Shown piece after piece: positions 38,801 through 46,018 of a DNA stretch of 64,000 bases. Numbering within the stretch: the stretch's first letter is position 1; every line of letters starts with the position of its first letter. The DNA comes from Onthophagus taurus. Lineage: Eukaryota > Arthropoda > Insecta > Coleoptera > Scarabaeidae. Below the pieces are notes generated by a model that saw only the letters and a list, made by a program, of their open reading frames with translations, was not told the origin of the DNA and ran no database searches. The translations under genes and the position numbers were made by a program. Location of the stretch: assembly GCF_036711975.1 (NCBI RefSeq), contig NC_091971.1, positions 22,327,501-22,391,500 of the forward strand. Reading direction: 5' to 3'.

Positions 38801-41275
38801 TAGGAGGTGTTATCAAGAGCATCCTCTATGTCTATGATCTCTATCTCTTTGGTTGTCATAGGGCCGTTAAGTACTTTTTCTTATTGGTTTATTCGAAAGT
38901 TTTTTAAAATTGATTGACCCTATATTTTTTAATTTTTGATTCGGAGGCTTAGTTTAAAAAAAAAAAAATAATAAAGTTTGTAACTACAGAGCGCGAACTC
39001 CAAAGTACGTCACTCATAAAATTAATCAATAAAATTCCTGGAGAGAGACAATGCTACGAATCTTATGCGCTAGAAGAAAGCGGGAGAGAACGTAACGTCT
39101 GTGATTTCTTTCTTCTTACTTAAAACGTCATTTGGAGTCGGAGGTGGGGAATTTTAAACTTTTACATTAATTATTGCAAAAATTAAACAATTTTCGAACG
39201 TGAAAACGTTACTAATTCGTCTAATTTAATTTAGATTATCGATTTTTTGAAAGACGGTCTTTTTAATCGATTGACCTTAACGGCCCTATTGTCTCATCTA
39301 AAGTGCTTGTCAAAGCATTGAGAGCAGTAATTGTTGATTTTGCTTTCTGGTAAGCATGTTGATTCGGATGGAGTGGTCATCAATTACCTTTTCCATCCCT
39401 TTTAGGAGAAATGAAGTTGGGCTAATTGGTCTGTATGCCTTGGGATCGCCTACCACCTTTAGGTATGAATACCACCTTTACTTTTCTCCATAGTGTAGGT
39501 ATATAGCTGAAGCTATAGCTTGCTATATATAGGGATATTATTACTACGAACAGGTCTTCTATGCCTTTTTTGCAGAAAAATAGGCAGAATTCCATCCCCT
39601 TGATTTCAGGGGCTTAAAATTAGAAATAGCCCACCTTACACTGTTAGGTGTAAAGATATTCCCAGCTAGATATCCATCACTTCAGAGTCGCCATCCGCAT
39701 GGAGGCAGACTTTTGAGGAAGGGAGTCTGTGCTCAGTAAGAGCTCCAGCAATTCCTTATTATCCTCAGTATAATTTCCGTCTTGTTTGCATAGGTGGCCT
39801 TAATCAGTGTTATGGTGTTTCGCCAAGATCTTATGCAGGCGAGCAACTGTAGGCGTATTATCTACGTCTTCACAGAAGCTACGCCGCCAGCTTTTTCTTT
39901 TAGCTTTACAGATGGCCAAGTTATATTCCATTAGGGTTTTCCTTTAGAGGTTCCATGTATGCTCGAGTTTGGAATGCCTGACTTTATTATATACTCTTCT
40001 AACCGTGACTCTCTGTTGCTCAAGGTCCTTATTCCACCTTGATGCTCCAAATAACGACTGATTATGCTTTTATGTTAATGGCTCAGCGTGAAAAGCGTGG
40101 CAACGTCGGATTCTAAGATCATTTAAAAGCAATTCTTTGGATTTTTGGAAGAGTCTTTAGTAACAATATGATAAATATGCAAGTGAAATTTCACATTCAT
40201 ACAATAAAAATGAGCAAAGTTACAATACTGCAAAGTTAGGCTCCCAAATTTTTATGACACCTTAATATTAATTAATTATACTTACTATAATTTTTAGGTT
40301 CAAGTGATAAAATGCAGAATAGAAGACTATCTGTTGTAAAATAAGTATTACATTGATTAAGATAGGTAATAAGATCATCATATGGAATAATAGATAATTT
40401 GGCTAAATAAGAAATGATATTGGTTCTTATGAATGAGGATAAATCAGGCGAAAGAAAACCGGAACAAAATTCGGATAAAATTAGATTTTTCTCATCAGTT
40501 AGATTATAATACTCAAACGGCTTAATAAGCAGTTTTAAAATGGATTCAGAGTGTAACTGTGGTGATTTATTATCATCCAACATCGACCGTAATTTTCTAA
40601 AGTATCCTAAAAAAATCGTTTTTGTAATTACAAAGTTGATTAAAAATTTAATTTTTAAAAGTTACCTTTACTATTTAAATATCCAATATTATTTGGTACA
40701 CTAAATTCAATAAGACACATAAATAAAATTTCTGGATTCTCAACTTTCTCTAAAGAGTTTAAACACAAAACCAAAAAACGTTTTATCAACCAACTAAATT
40801 GATTATGGCTCATCATCCCAATTATTTCCATCTTATTTTTTAATAAACTCTCACACATAAGAAACTTAAAAGAAAATATTGTTAATCTTTATATAGATTA
40901 ACACATTAACTTACAAATCTATCTTTATCCTCTTTTGTTGAATAAAAGAATAATAATCTAGAAAGTCTTAAACCAATATTTTGTTTGTTTTCTTGGTCGA
41001 ATAACAAACGTTCTTGTTGTTTAACACATTGCCTTGTTAAATAACCCCTTATATATGATTGTAATGTTAAGGTGCTTTGAAATTTAATACGTTCATCCTG
41101 AAATTAATTAAACTTTAATTAAACAAAACAAAAGGTTTGTGCAAACACTTACATGTCTTTTTTGGCGTTCTTCATGGGCTCGTTGTAACAAGACATCTCG
41201 GGTATTTTCTTTACTAGCACCAGATAAGTTCTGTTCTGGTCTTGATCTATAATTGCCCTCGAAGCTGTATGTCAT
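10630..41275 (-). CDS. UBE3C: HECT E3 ubiquitin-protein ligase UBE3C, complete
   Basis: UBE3C binds the proteasome and extends ubiquitin chains (K29/K48 in mammals) on substrates. Twelve coding exons (minus strand): 41153-41275, 40915-41097, 40666-40864, 40286-40606, 32989-33283, 32543-32840, 32287-32488, 31988-32218, 11558-11802, 11293-11499, 10978-11233, 10630-10928. All junctions have GT/AG and consistent phase, giving 952 codons plus stop (human protein about 1083). The N-terminus MTYSFEGNYRSRP matches the family, followed by an IQ-like segment (about residues 45-70), helical repeats, and a HECT domain from about residue 600. The catalytic cysteine is about C888 in TSCSRPP, and the protein ends AGFELS as in vertebrates. 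Introns 4 (33284-40285) and 8 (11803-31987) are swollen by transposons; all others are 49-148 bp. Whether the long introns are spliced efficiently is not visible. Confidence 0.93.
12115..12462 (+). pseudogene. mariner-type transposase C-terminal fragment
   Basis: The plus strand reads YFQRDGCLAHHHT, then a damaged stretch, then SPELTIMDFYFWERLKQIVY and a helical tail ending in TAG. This corresponds to the second and third catalytic acidic blocks (QDG-PAH and SPDL-PLDFFLWG) of the IS630/mariner superfamily. It is broken by stops. Confidence 0.7.
12521..14754 (+). repeat. tandem array of MITE-containing units, alternating 375/365 bp
   Basis: The phrase agtatattattcaacaagc recurs at 12521, 12897, 13262, 13636, 14002 and 14376, with a diverged unit starting at 14755. 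Units alternate between a ~375-bp type (gatgaagttgcaa, then gagcgagtg) and a ~365-bp type (gattcgctcgctcgtg). The pairs 12897-13635 and 13636-14375 are almost identical, so the recent duplication unit is about 740 bp. Each unit opens with a foldback: a ~45-bp arm from agtatattattcaac and its complement ending gttgaatactatact. The 82-codon frame repeated in each unit starts at TTG, not ATG, and is not taken as a gene. Confidence 0.88.
14755..15732 (+). repeat. diverged MITE/foldback copies related to the array
   Basis: A diverged foldback (14755-14900, arms tataatgagggctatt and its complement) ends ctttgtccacgac. It is followed by about 400 bp of unclassified AT-rich DNA. Another full unit then begins at 15325 with outer arm gtcgtggacaatagtata. 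The two outer arms (tagtcgtggacaa and ttgtccacgacta) suggest these are the true ends of a mobile MITE from which the tandem array grew. Confidence 0.65.
15733..17884 (+). mobile_element. pogo/Tigger-type DNA transposon
   Basis: The ends CAATGGAACCTCGATAATCC and, inverted, CAGTGGAACCTCGATTATCC are flanked by TA on both sides (15731-15732, 17885-17886). Inside is a Tigger-type transposase in the same orientation. The element is inserted in the last MITE unit of the neighbouring array. Confidence 0.92.
16114..17567 (+). pseudogene. Tigger-type transposase, inactivated
   Basis: The N-terminal helix-turn-helix (KLKLIERHEKGDTVSKLAKE) and CENP-B-like second DNA-binding domain come first, then the DDE domain with NADETGLFWK, LLLDNALSHP and QPMDQGVIEACK. 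Two in-frame stops (after 16476 and near 16955) and a frameshift near 17150, probably with a deletion between the third catalytic block and LKEFWKKWNIKDA, abolish function. An acidic C-terminal tail follows. Apart from these lesions the frame is well preserved. Confidence 0.9.
17887..18275 (+). other. Penelope-type terminal sequence
   Basis: AT-rich sequence resembling the end of a Penelope-like element, holding a hammerhead-like motif at 18112-18147. No coding. It lies between the Tigger and the right inverted repeat of the mariner shell. Confidence 0.4.
18112..18147 (+). ncRNA. hammerhead-ribozyme-like motif
   Basis: CTT stem I, CTGAAGA, GAC-taatta-GTC stem II, GAAA, palindromic ACATGT stem III, A at the predicted cleavage position, AAG closing stem I. 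The stems differ in sequence from the other copies but pair in the same places. Confidence 0.6.
18842..19245 (-). repeat. left terminal repeat (pLTR) of the Penelope-like element
   Basis: Reverse complement of 24300-24730 over most of its length. Its inner edge is the caattcgccgtt segment matching aacggcgaattg at 24317. Contains a mutated hammerhead-like motif. Confidence 0.85.
18911..18952 (-). ncRNA. hammerhead-like motif with a core mutation
   Basis: Same layout as 24620-24661, but the essential GAAA after stem II reads GCAA. The family's known core requirement predicts this copy cannot self-cleave. Confidence 0.6.
19180..19458 (+). pseudogene. Penelope-type reverse transcriptase, N-terminal piece
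   Basis: Contains MNPKLYALPKLHK and IPIRPITSYNNSPTYKLA, the first conserved blocks of Penelope reverse transcriptases. The frame ends at the LINE insertion point ttataaag and continues at 23089. The region upstream of these blocks is short, so the element is probably 5'-deleted. Confidence 0.85.
19536..20743. mobile_element. long-terminal-inverted-repeat MITE
   Basis: Ends CAGGGTGAGTCAGAAAGAAT and inverted CAGGGTGAATCAGAAAGAAT, with TA (possibly TATA) on both sides. The inverted repeat extends about 260 bp from each end, with a second shorter inverted block inside (around 19880-19945 and 20310-20400). No transposase, so non-autonomous. It lies in the 3' non-coding part of the purine-rich LINE. 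Confidence 0.85.
20826..23088 (-). pseudogene. LINE ORF2 reverse transcriptase, lightly broken
   Basis: The segments 22643-23088, 21446-22624 and 20826-21605 are in different frames, so at least two frameshifts separate them. Blocks in order: a basic linker, KGKAPGEDGIQNEAW, SYRGINLLDSAYKVY, ALFIDLKAAFDKVDR, RQGCPLSPSLFALY, the active site AYADDIVV, and a thumb region. The C-terminus has a zinc-knuckle-like CRLC...H...C near 20940-21000. Such proteins are common in insect genomes. The clade (R1, L1/Tx1 or related) is not settled by eye. Confidence 0.85.
23097..24308 (+). pseudogene. Penelope-type RT core and GIY-YIG endonuclease
   Basis: RT blocks SFDVVNLYSNIP, GLPMGMPLSGILADIF and the active site RYVDDIFCIW appear in order, then a linker with NFLDLTLN, then the GIY-YIG domain with GVYLINCFNCDNIYIGQTGR and a C-terminal segment ending at TGA 24308-24310. 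Frameshifts occur near 23480 and near 24110. Penelope-like elements use this fusion of RT and GIY-YIG nuclease for target-primed insertion. Confidence 0.9.
24300..24730 (+). repeat. right terminal repeat (pLTR) of the Penelope-like element
   Basis: Inverted partner of 18842-19245. It begins within the stop-codon region of the coding sequence and ends cttattttta at the target duplication. It contains an intact-core hammerhead-like motif. Confidence 0.85.
24620..24661 (+). ncRNA. hammerhead-ribozyme-like motif, core intact
   Basis: TCGG stem I, CTGATGA, GAC...GTC stem II, GAAA, palindromic ACCGGT stem III, A at the predicted cleavage position, CCGA closing stem I. Confidence 0.68.
24739..25336. 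other. no recognised feature
   Basis: AT-rich intron sequence with no coding similarity that I can see. A short direct repeat (tctcattacagcat / tctcattacagcac) occurs near 25138-25190. Confidence 0.4.
25337..26706 (+). mobile_element. Tc1-type DNA transposon, internally deleted
   Basis: Terminal inverted repeats CAGTGACTCACATAAGTGAT and inverted CAGTGACTCACATAAATGAT are flanked by TA on both sides (25335-25336, 26707-26708). Transposase is in the plus orientation. It lies in UBE3C intron 8. Confidence 0.92.
25677..26460 (+). pseudogene. Tc1-type transposase, deleted and frameshifted
   Basis: The ATG at 25677 is followed by a paired-like helix-turn-helix domain (SVREVSKIVKISRSTVHDII, then GASSILNEAE). 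The first catalytic block is VIFVDESKFNIF and is followed by GRIMVWW. The frame stops at 26171. Downstream in another frame are FYQDNDPKHKA and ETPSQSPDLNPI, the second and third catalytic blocks. The segment between WW and FYQDN is mostly deleted. Confidence 0.88.
26860..28770 (+). mobile_element. decayed Jockey/I-like LINE: ORF1 and endonuclease
   Basis: ORF1 remains at 26999-27430 contain zinc knuckles (CKGCQGWSHTKAYCH, CVKCAGEH, CFNCGENYSA). The endonuclease begins at 27738 (LWNSNGLRQHQNTL, then DMCLISGTHF) and continues at 28010 (VAATYIPPR, then GEDFNAKHMSWGS). Many stops and frameshifts; no intact polymerase was seen downstream. Confidence 0.75.
28771..30816. other. highly decayed transposon and LINE debris
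   Basis: Scattered recognisable bits on the plus strand: PTKSPDLTHLDFLYW near 29190-29240 (a mariner third catalytic block), and IIYYADDAVLFAE near 30040-30080 (a LINE polymerase active site). Nothing contiguous enough to define an element. Confidence 0.5.
30817..31290. repeat. foldback/MITE-like inverted repeat
   Basis: Sequence at about 30850-30920 (cgttgctatggccaccaac, then attttaaatgg) is the reverse complement of about 31065-31130. The block starts tacagggtgttgg and ends near cacctgtata. No coding. Ends not precisely defined. Confidence 0.6.
31440..31850 (+). other. probable Penelope-type terminal remnant
   Basis: Ends in a degenerate version of the hammerhead-like tail (cgaaactggtaccg near 31794-31807, followed by aaataaacgg) resembling 24647-24680, but without a recognisable CTGAnGA box. 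Weak. Confidence 0.35.
31988..33283 (-). CDS. UBE3C: UBE3C exons 5-8: middle region and HECT entry
   Basis: Exon 5 32989-33283, exon 6 32543-32840, exon 7 32287-32488, exon 8 31988-32218. Exon 8 ends with RRSHIYEDAFEKIS, the start of the HECT domain, and its single leftover base joins exon 9 at 11802 to keep the frame. The helical middle region is poorly conserved, so exons 5-7 are assigned from position, splice signals and phase rather than strong motifs. Confidence 0.88.
33284..34429. other. intron 4, decayed LINE and mariner fragments
   Basis: Plus strand 33640-33810 reads in pieces like a LINE polymerase linker (EEVKEALKKEKR, then a damaged EMLKR-like end). Minus strand about 33980-34310 resembles a mariner-type helix-turn-helix and linker, similar to the copy on 36760-36960. 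Both heavily mutated. Confidence 0.45.
34430..35230 (+). mobile_element. decayed Jockey/I-like LINE, ORF1 end and endonuclease start
   Basis: A zinc-knuckle-like IPQCKRCQRHGQQ appears near 34480-34510. An endonuclease start (RFAAW, then VNNILNKKR, IDVCLISETHMTNQS) appears near 34890-34990. Related in kind to 26860-28770 but a separate copy, full of stops. Confidence 0.6.
35251..35475 (-). pseudogene. mariner-type transposase fragment
   Basis: Minus-strand frame with ILFTDEKLFMIKQSFHRQNDR, the first catalytic aspartate block of an IS630/mariner-type transposase. Both ends are missing. Confidence 0.6.
35519..36735. repeat. inverted repeat pair with Penelope-like hairpin and TCTAG-rich ends
   Basis: 35530-35625 is the reverse complement of about 36595-36690 (acactttttcaaaagacgca, then cggctta, cgaaagttt). 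Both copies contain CTGA-G-GAA ... GGCTTCCGAAACGT, a hairpin-plus-GAAAC arrangement like terminal motifs of Penelope-like elements. The right copy continues into a low-complexity run of gttctag/gtgctag repeats (36668-36730). The ~900 bp between has no recognised gene. Confidence 0.5.
37204..37242 (+). ncRNA. hammerhead-ribozyme-like motif
   Basis: GTA stem I, CTGAAGA, GAAAC-atta-GTTTTC stem II, GAAA, palindromic ACATGT stem III, C at the cleavage position, TAC closing stem I. Stem II is longer than in the other copies. Confidence 0.6.
37291..38800 (-). pseudogene. LINE polymerase, RNase H and zinc knuckle
   Basis: From 5' to 3' on the minus strand: RGCPQGGALL near 38660, the active site QGYADDLVITIRGKY at 38535-38586, INPNKIEIVPFT and YLGVIG. 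Then an RNase H-like domain in broken frames (VPRHRDIEGNEKADKLAKEA near 37645-37700, preceded by an ICTDIRAAL block), then a C-terminal CRLCNDEPETVKHIL. Multiple frameshifts. Confidence 0.75.
38861..39286. mobile_element. 426-bp MITE
   Basis: Inverted ends GGGCCGTTAAG and its complement, with TA on both sides (38859-38860, 39287-39288). It interrupts the LINE, which continues on either side. AT-rich interior with no coding. Confidence 0.8.
40286..41275 (-). CDS. UBE3C: UBE3C exons 1-4: N-terminus and IQ region
   Basis: Start codon at 41273-41275 because the next 40 residues match the conserved UBE3C N-terminus ending in HEERQKRH. Exon 2 contains the IQ-like helix LTLQSYIRGYLTRQ. Exons 3 and 4 are helical. 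Intervening introns are 50-59 bp. Upstream of 41275 the sequence is AT-rich with no further conserved coding. Confidence 0.9.
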
Positions 41276-41867
41276 CTTAAAAGCTAATAAACGACAAATT
41301 AATTTATAAAAAAATGTTTGAATGAAAAAATGTAATGACAACTTGAAAATTTTGTTTCATTGATATTTTAAGATAATTATTGTAAAAAACAACAATTTAA
41401 TTTACCCATTTTAATTGTTACAGTATCTAATTACGTATAATTCGAAGCACTTTATCACCGCAATTGATTCTAGAAAAACCTCCACTCATTAAAGATCTAC
41501 AACTTTTGACAGATGGTTACTTTAGTGAATTTAGCTACAAAATAAAATGTTTCAAAAAAAAAAATTTTAATAAGATTTATAAAAAAATATTTATTTATTA
41601 ACCATTAATTCAAATGATATTGCCCTTTATTATAAAGATTACTTACAATATAAAGATTAAGGGATTTAATCAAAGTATTGTCTTTAAATAGTATTTATTC
41701 AAAGGATAAAATTAAAAACGGTTGGATAACCTGATTCATTCAAATTTAGCTGTCAACTCAATAAACGTACTTAAACTTTAATTTTAGAAATAAAAACAAC
41801 AAAAACCTTTTAAAACATTTATTTACTGACTTTTAAACTTATCTAACATGACCCTTCAAGATAAAAA

Positions 41868-42460
41868 TTACTGAGCTGAGCTAACTAAGGCTTCACCAAC
41901 TTCAATTGCAATTTGTGCTTCAGCTTTAGCCTAAAAAATAAAAAAAAATAAATATTTTATTAAAACACAGTAATTTTTTTAATTAATACCTCATCTGTAG
42001 AAGCAGACTGAAGTTCTGATTGGGCTTTACTCAAAATTTCTCTAGCAGCAGAAACATCAATCTGTTCTACCGGCGCTGCTTCTTCAGCTAAAACTTGTAC
42101 TGAAGAATCTTCATTTATTGTAACAGTTCCGCTTGAAACAAAGATTTTCTTAACTGTTCCTTCATTTTCAAAAACTGTGACCACTCCAGGTTTTAACACT
42201 GCTAAGGTTGGGACATGTTTTGGTAAAATACCAAAAGCTCCAGAAAATGAGGGGACATCGACTTGTTTTACATTAGCTGAGTCGTAAAATACCTTCAAAA
42301 ATAAATATAAAATTGATCTGAAGAGATTGAAGAAATTGATTTTTGTTACCTGATTGCCTGCAGCAAGAGTGAATTTCATTTCATCCGCATATCCTCTTCT
42401 TGAGACGGTGTTGAACGTCTGACGGGTTAATAAACGAGAAAAGGAACGTACTGAGGCCAT
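41868..42460 (-). CDS. ATP5F1D: ATP synthase subunit delta, mitochondrial
   Basis: Part of the central stalk of mitochondrial F1Fo ATP synthase (bacterial epsilon homologue), coupling the c-ring to subunit gamma. Exons 42350-42460, 41990-42292, 41868-41930; introns of 57 and 59 bp with GT/AG; 158 codons, close to the ~168 of vertebrate precursors. The first 25 or so residues are rich in R and S with no acidic residue, a typical matrix-targeting peptide. The N-terminal beta-sandwich contains SGAFGILPKHVPTLAVLKPG and the C-terminal helical hairpin ends EVGEALVSSAQ. Start at 42460 because it opens the targeting peptide. A minus-strand AATAAA lies about 45 bp past the stop (41819-41824). Divergent from the dehydrogenase gene at 42843. 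Confidence 0.95.
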
Positions 42461-42842
42461 TCTGCGTCTGAAAATTTGGATAAAAATGGTTAAAATATCC
42501 GCATAACCTATAAAATATTACATAATAATGTGGTGTATGGATTAGTATCAAATAAAAAGAATTTCGTTATCGGTTAAAATTTTTGAGATCTATTTTGTTA
42601 AATAAAGCGGAATCTTACGTGATTTTTGTGGAGAATCGGAGGAATAAATGATTTAAAAGATCAAAACTGATCTATACAATTTTGACACCAGACAGAACCT
42701 ATCTAGTGATTTTTAAGTGTTGATGTTGGCAATAACAACTTCATTAAGTTTTATTTTATCTATATATAGGTGTCCCTTTAAACGTTTCTAACATGAAGCA
42801 TTGAATTGTTTATAACAATTAATTATTGTAGTAGTTATCATC
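42461..42842. promoter_or_regulatory. shared divergent promoter region
   Basis: 382 bp separate the two start codons of oppositely oriented genes, so it must hold both promoters and 5' untranslated regions. No clear TATA box position can be assigned by eye. Confidence 0.55.
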
Positions 42843-44034
42843 ATGAATTCTACACATATTTCAGTTTTAACAAAAATTCCTCTATTATTACAAGAGTTAA
42901 CATCAATTTTACCTAAAATAAACTTTAAGGAAGTAAAAACAGGTTTATTTATACATTTATTTTTAATTTTGGGTGCTTAAAAATTTATTTTCAGTAACTG
43001 ATCCATTATTAAAACAATCGGAAATAATAATATGTGATTATGATTTAATAGCACCTGTTTTAAATGATTTACCCAACACCAAATGGATTCAGGGTACTTG
43101 GGCTGGAGTGGATAAACTTTTACCGAGTGTAAATCCAGAAAAACCTCTCCCATTTACAATAACTAGGTTTTCAGGAAAACATTTTGGTCGAATGATGTCT
43201 GAGTATGTTATAAGCCAGATTGTAAGCCATGAACGGAGTTTTGAACAAATTAATATGAATCAAAAAGAATCCCTTTGGAATCAGGATGGGAAGTTTTCTG
43301 AATTTAGAGTGATTTCTGATTTAAATATTGGTGTAATGGGATTGGGGCAAATAGGAAGTTGGGGTTTGTTTTCTTTGTAGTGTATTTTGAGTAATAATAA
43401 TTTTGTATTTTTAATTTTATTTAGTGGTGCAAATTTTGAACATGTTAGGCGCTTCTGTTTTTGGATTTGGGAGAAAATCAGATCCTGATGTTGCTATAAA
43501 ACCATATTTGAATGAATATTTTACCAATACAAATACAAATTTAGTTGATTTTTTGAAGAAATGTGATTATGTTATAAATATATTACCAAATACAGTTGAA
43601 ACTAAGGGTTTATTAAGTGGAGGTGTTTTAAAAAATTGCAAAGGTAGATACACAATTTTTAATTTTTGGTATAATTAATTAATCATGTTGTTTTAAGATC
43701 GTAACGCTGTTTTTATAAACATTGGAAGAGGTTCTATCATATCAGATGAAGATCTTATTGAAGCAATGAACAAAAAGTGGTTATCTGCAGCTATTTTGGA
43801 TGTGTTTAACACAGAACCTTTACCTAAAGAAAGTCCTTTATGGAAATTGCCTCAAGTATTATCTTTAAAACTTTGTTTCATTAAATAAAACTATTTTTTC
43901 AGGTAAAAATAACTCCCCATGTCTCAGCTCCAAGTCGAGGTAAAGACATTGCAGAACAATTTAAAGAAAATTATCATCAATATAAAAATAATGGAAATTT
44001 ATCTGCTGTTTTAAATATTAAAAGTGGATACTAA
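42843..44034 (+). CDS. D-2-hydroxyacid dehydrogenase, GhrA-like
   Basis: NAD(P)-dependent reductase of the 2-hydroxyacid dehydrogenase family, probably acting on glyoxylate/hydroxypyruvate-type 2-oxoacids. Exons 42843-42942, 42995-43357, 43425-43643, 43698-43855, 43903-44034; introns 47-67 bp; phases join to 323 codons, the family's usual length. Seen: WIQGTWAGVDKLL (GhrA-type substrate region), the Rossmann motif GVMGLGQIG at the end of exon 2, and the catalytic triad R238 (NIGRG), E267 (NTEP) and H286 (TPHVSAPS). The donor of exon 2 (GGAA|GTTGGG) is weak but is the only one that keeps frame with exon 3. An AATAAA begins within two bases of the stop. The specific substrate is not determined by sequence. 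Confidence 0.9.
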
Positions 44035-44307
44035 AATAAATAAAGGATGTTAAAAATAATTTTCAAAAAAGATATAAATGTGATTAAATTAAAAAAAATG
44101 AGTTATGATTATTAATTATGAATTGTTTACAGATTCTGCTGGCGCTTTTAATTTAAATTATATCAATAATTATCAATTATAACATCATTTCATAGCAAAA
44201 AATCAAGAAATAATGCAGATTTTCCTGAAGAACTTATAAGCCTTCTCTGCTTTGAAAATGATGAAGAAAAAAATGATTTTTTATGGTCAATTGCAACTAA
44301 TATTGAA

Positions 44308-44376
44308 ATTGTAGAACACAGTGAAGAGGAAGAAAAATAATATTTATTTTTCTCCCTCTTCACTGTGTTCTACAAT
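44308..44376. repeat. near-perfect 69-bp hairpin
   Basis: attgtagaacacagtgaaga is followed 29 bases later by its reverse complement. Most of the intervening bases (agaaaaata/tatttttct) also pair, so the whole 69 bases fold on themselves with a tiny loop. Confidence 0.85.
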
Positions 44377-44689
44377 CTCTTCTATTCTTTTCTAAAAGAA
44401 AAATAAATATAGGTATAAAAAAAATGTTAAAACATTAAATTTGCTTATGGGTTAAAACATAATTTATGGTTATCACTACATTATTAAACATTTGTCACAA
44501 ATTAACACAGAAACAAAGAATAGCGTAGTTTATTCTATTATTGCAAATAAAATAGTAAGAGTATTTTTTTAACTGCTACTTTTTCGAAGACAGCTACATG
44601 AAAAACACTCAGAATTTACGTATAATCCATAAATGCAGCTCTGTGAACCTGGAACCTGAGTTTACGATATTTTGGTTTTATTAGTACCA

Positions 44690-45570
44690 TTCGATAGAGA
44701 ATCGTTTGTACTCGTTTGTACCACCTTTACTTTCGTTTGTACCTCAGGACTTAAAGTGAGAAAAAAATTTTGAAAAATTGCCGGAACCCCACTTTTTGAT
44801 TTTCTAATTTTATTAATACCTTTGGGTAGAGAATCGTTTGTATCCGTTTGTACCACTTTCGATTTCGTTTGTACCTCAACCGGTTCCAAAATACAGCGAT
44901 TTTTTAATTTATCAGTATACCGCTGAAATTGTGTATCTCCGTTATTAACACAGATATCACAAAACGGTCGATGGAATTCGATAGAGAATCGTTTGTACCC
45001 GTTTGTACCACTTTTGTTTTCGTTTGTACCTCAACCAGTTCCAAAATACAGCGATTTTTTGGTTTTTGAGAATACCGCTAAAAGTGTGTATCTCCGTTAT
45101 TAATACAGATATCCCAAAACTGTCGATGGAATGCGATAGAGAATCGTTTGTATGCGTTTGTACCACTTTTGTTTTCGTTTGTACCTCAATCAGTTCCAAA
45201 ATACAGTGATTTTTTGTTTTTTGACAATACCGCTGAAAGTGTGTATCTCCGCGGAGATATCTGTATTAATAACGCGTTATTAATACAGATATTGCAAAAC
45301 TGTTGATGGAATTCGATAGAGAACTGTTTGTAGCCGTTTGTACCTCTTTTGTTTTCGTTTGTACCTCAACCGGTTCCAAAATACAGCGATTTTGTGGTTT
45401 TTGAGAATACCGCTAAAAGTGTGTATCTCCGTTATTAATACAGATATCCCAAAACTGTCGATGGAATGCGATAGAGAATCGTTTGTACCCGTTTGTACCA
45501 CTTTTGTTTTCGTTTGTACCTCAATCAGTTCCAAAATACAGTGATTTTTTGTTTTTTGACAATACCGCTA
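44690..45570. repeat. ~155-bp tandem repeat
   Basis: The phrase gatagagaatcgtttgta followed by tcgtttgtaccactttt recurs near 44692, 44825, 44982, 45137, 45317 and 45472. Spacing is about 155 bp, shorter at the left edge and longer (180) where a palindrome has been added. The open frames across it are translations of the repeat and are not genes. Confidence 0.85.
45253..45291. repeat. palindrome inside the 155-bp repeat
   Basis: gatatctgtattaataacgc is followed directly by its reverse complement, centred on acgcgt. It duplicates in inverted form the cagatat segment present once in the other units, accounting for the 25 extra bases of this unit. Confidence 0.8.
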
Positions 45571-45977
45571 TTGACGCACGAAAACTCGGAATAAGATAGT
45601 CCCAGGTCAGCTCTTTCCGAATATGTAAACCATTTATTGAATTTCCATCTGGTAACGGCTGCACAAGGCCGTGAAGTTTGGTAATTCTGAGGTAAATTGA
45701 ATGCAGCGCGACGTTTCTTATTTTTTCTTGCTCTTATTATCAACATATCGGCGGACGAAATGTTGCTCGGTTTATGATAGAGAAAACACCAAGCTTTCTA
45801 ACCGTGTGCTTAATTTTTCGCACACGGTTTCGATAACGAAGATATGGGCCCTAGAAGTAGGTGGAAATATAAAGGAAAAAGTTTGTTGTTGAGCGATTTG
45901 TTGCTATCGTCTCGCCTGTTCTTGTATTTTAATATAATTAAATGATAAGGATTAACGATAATTTGGAATTTATAGAA
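45571..45977. other. no recognised feature
   Basis: Less AT-rich than its surroundings, with a 70-codon minus-strand frame (45525-45746) that resembles nothing I know and partly overlaps the tandem repeat. Confidence 0.35.
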
Positions 45978-46018
45978 AAGTCGATCTGCTTCTAAACAAG
46001 GCGATTCTTGTCAATGCT
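45978..46018 (+). repeat. 41-bp direct repeat, left flank of TIR element
   Basis: Begins aagtcgatctgcttctaaac and ends gtcaatgct. Matches 48249-48289 with one difference (c/t). Confidence 0.85.

Larger units (their letters stand above)
37270..40080 (-). mobile_element. LINE with RNase H domain (I/LOA/R1-like), decayed
   Basis: Minus strand, from the C-terminus at 37291 up to polymerase sequence at about 38700 and, beyond a MITE (38861-39286), further upstream polymerase remnants to about 40080. An RNase H region lies between polymerase and C-terminus. Both edges are approximate. It lies in UBE3C intron 4. Confidence 0.75.

Noticed and set aside
44662..45544. Several 68-84 codon open frames with similar translations
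   Set aside because: They are translations of the 155-bp tandem repeat on both strands; the period is not a multiple of three, so no continuous repeat protein results.
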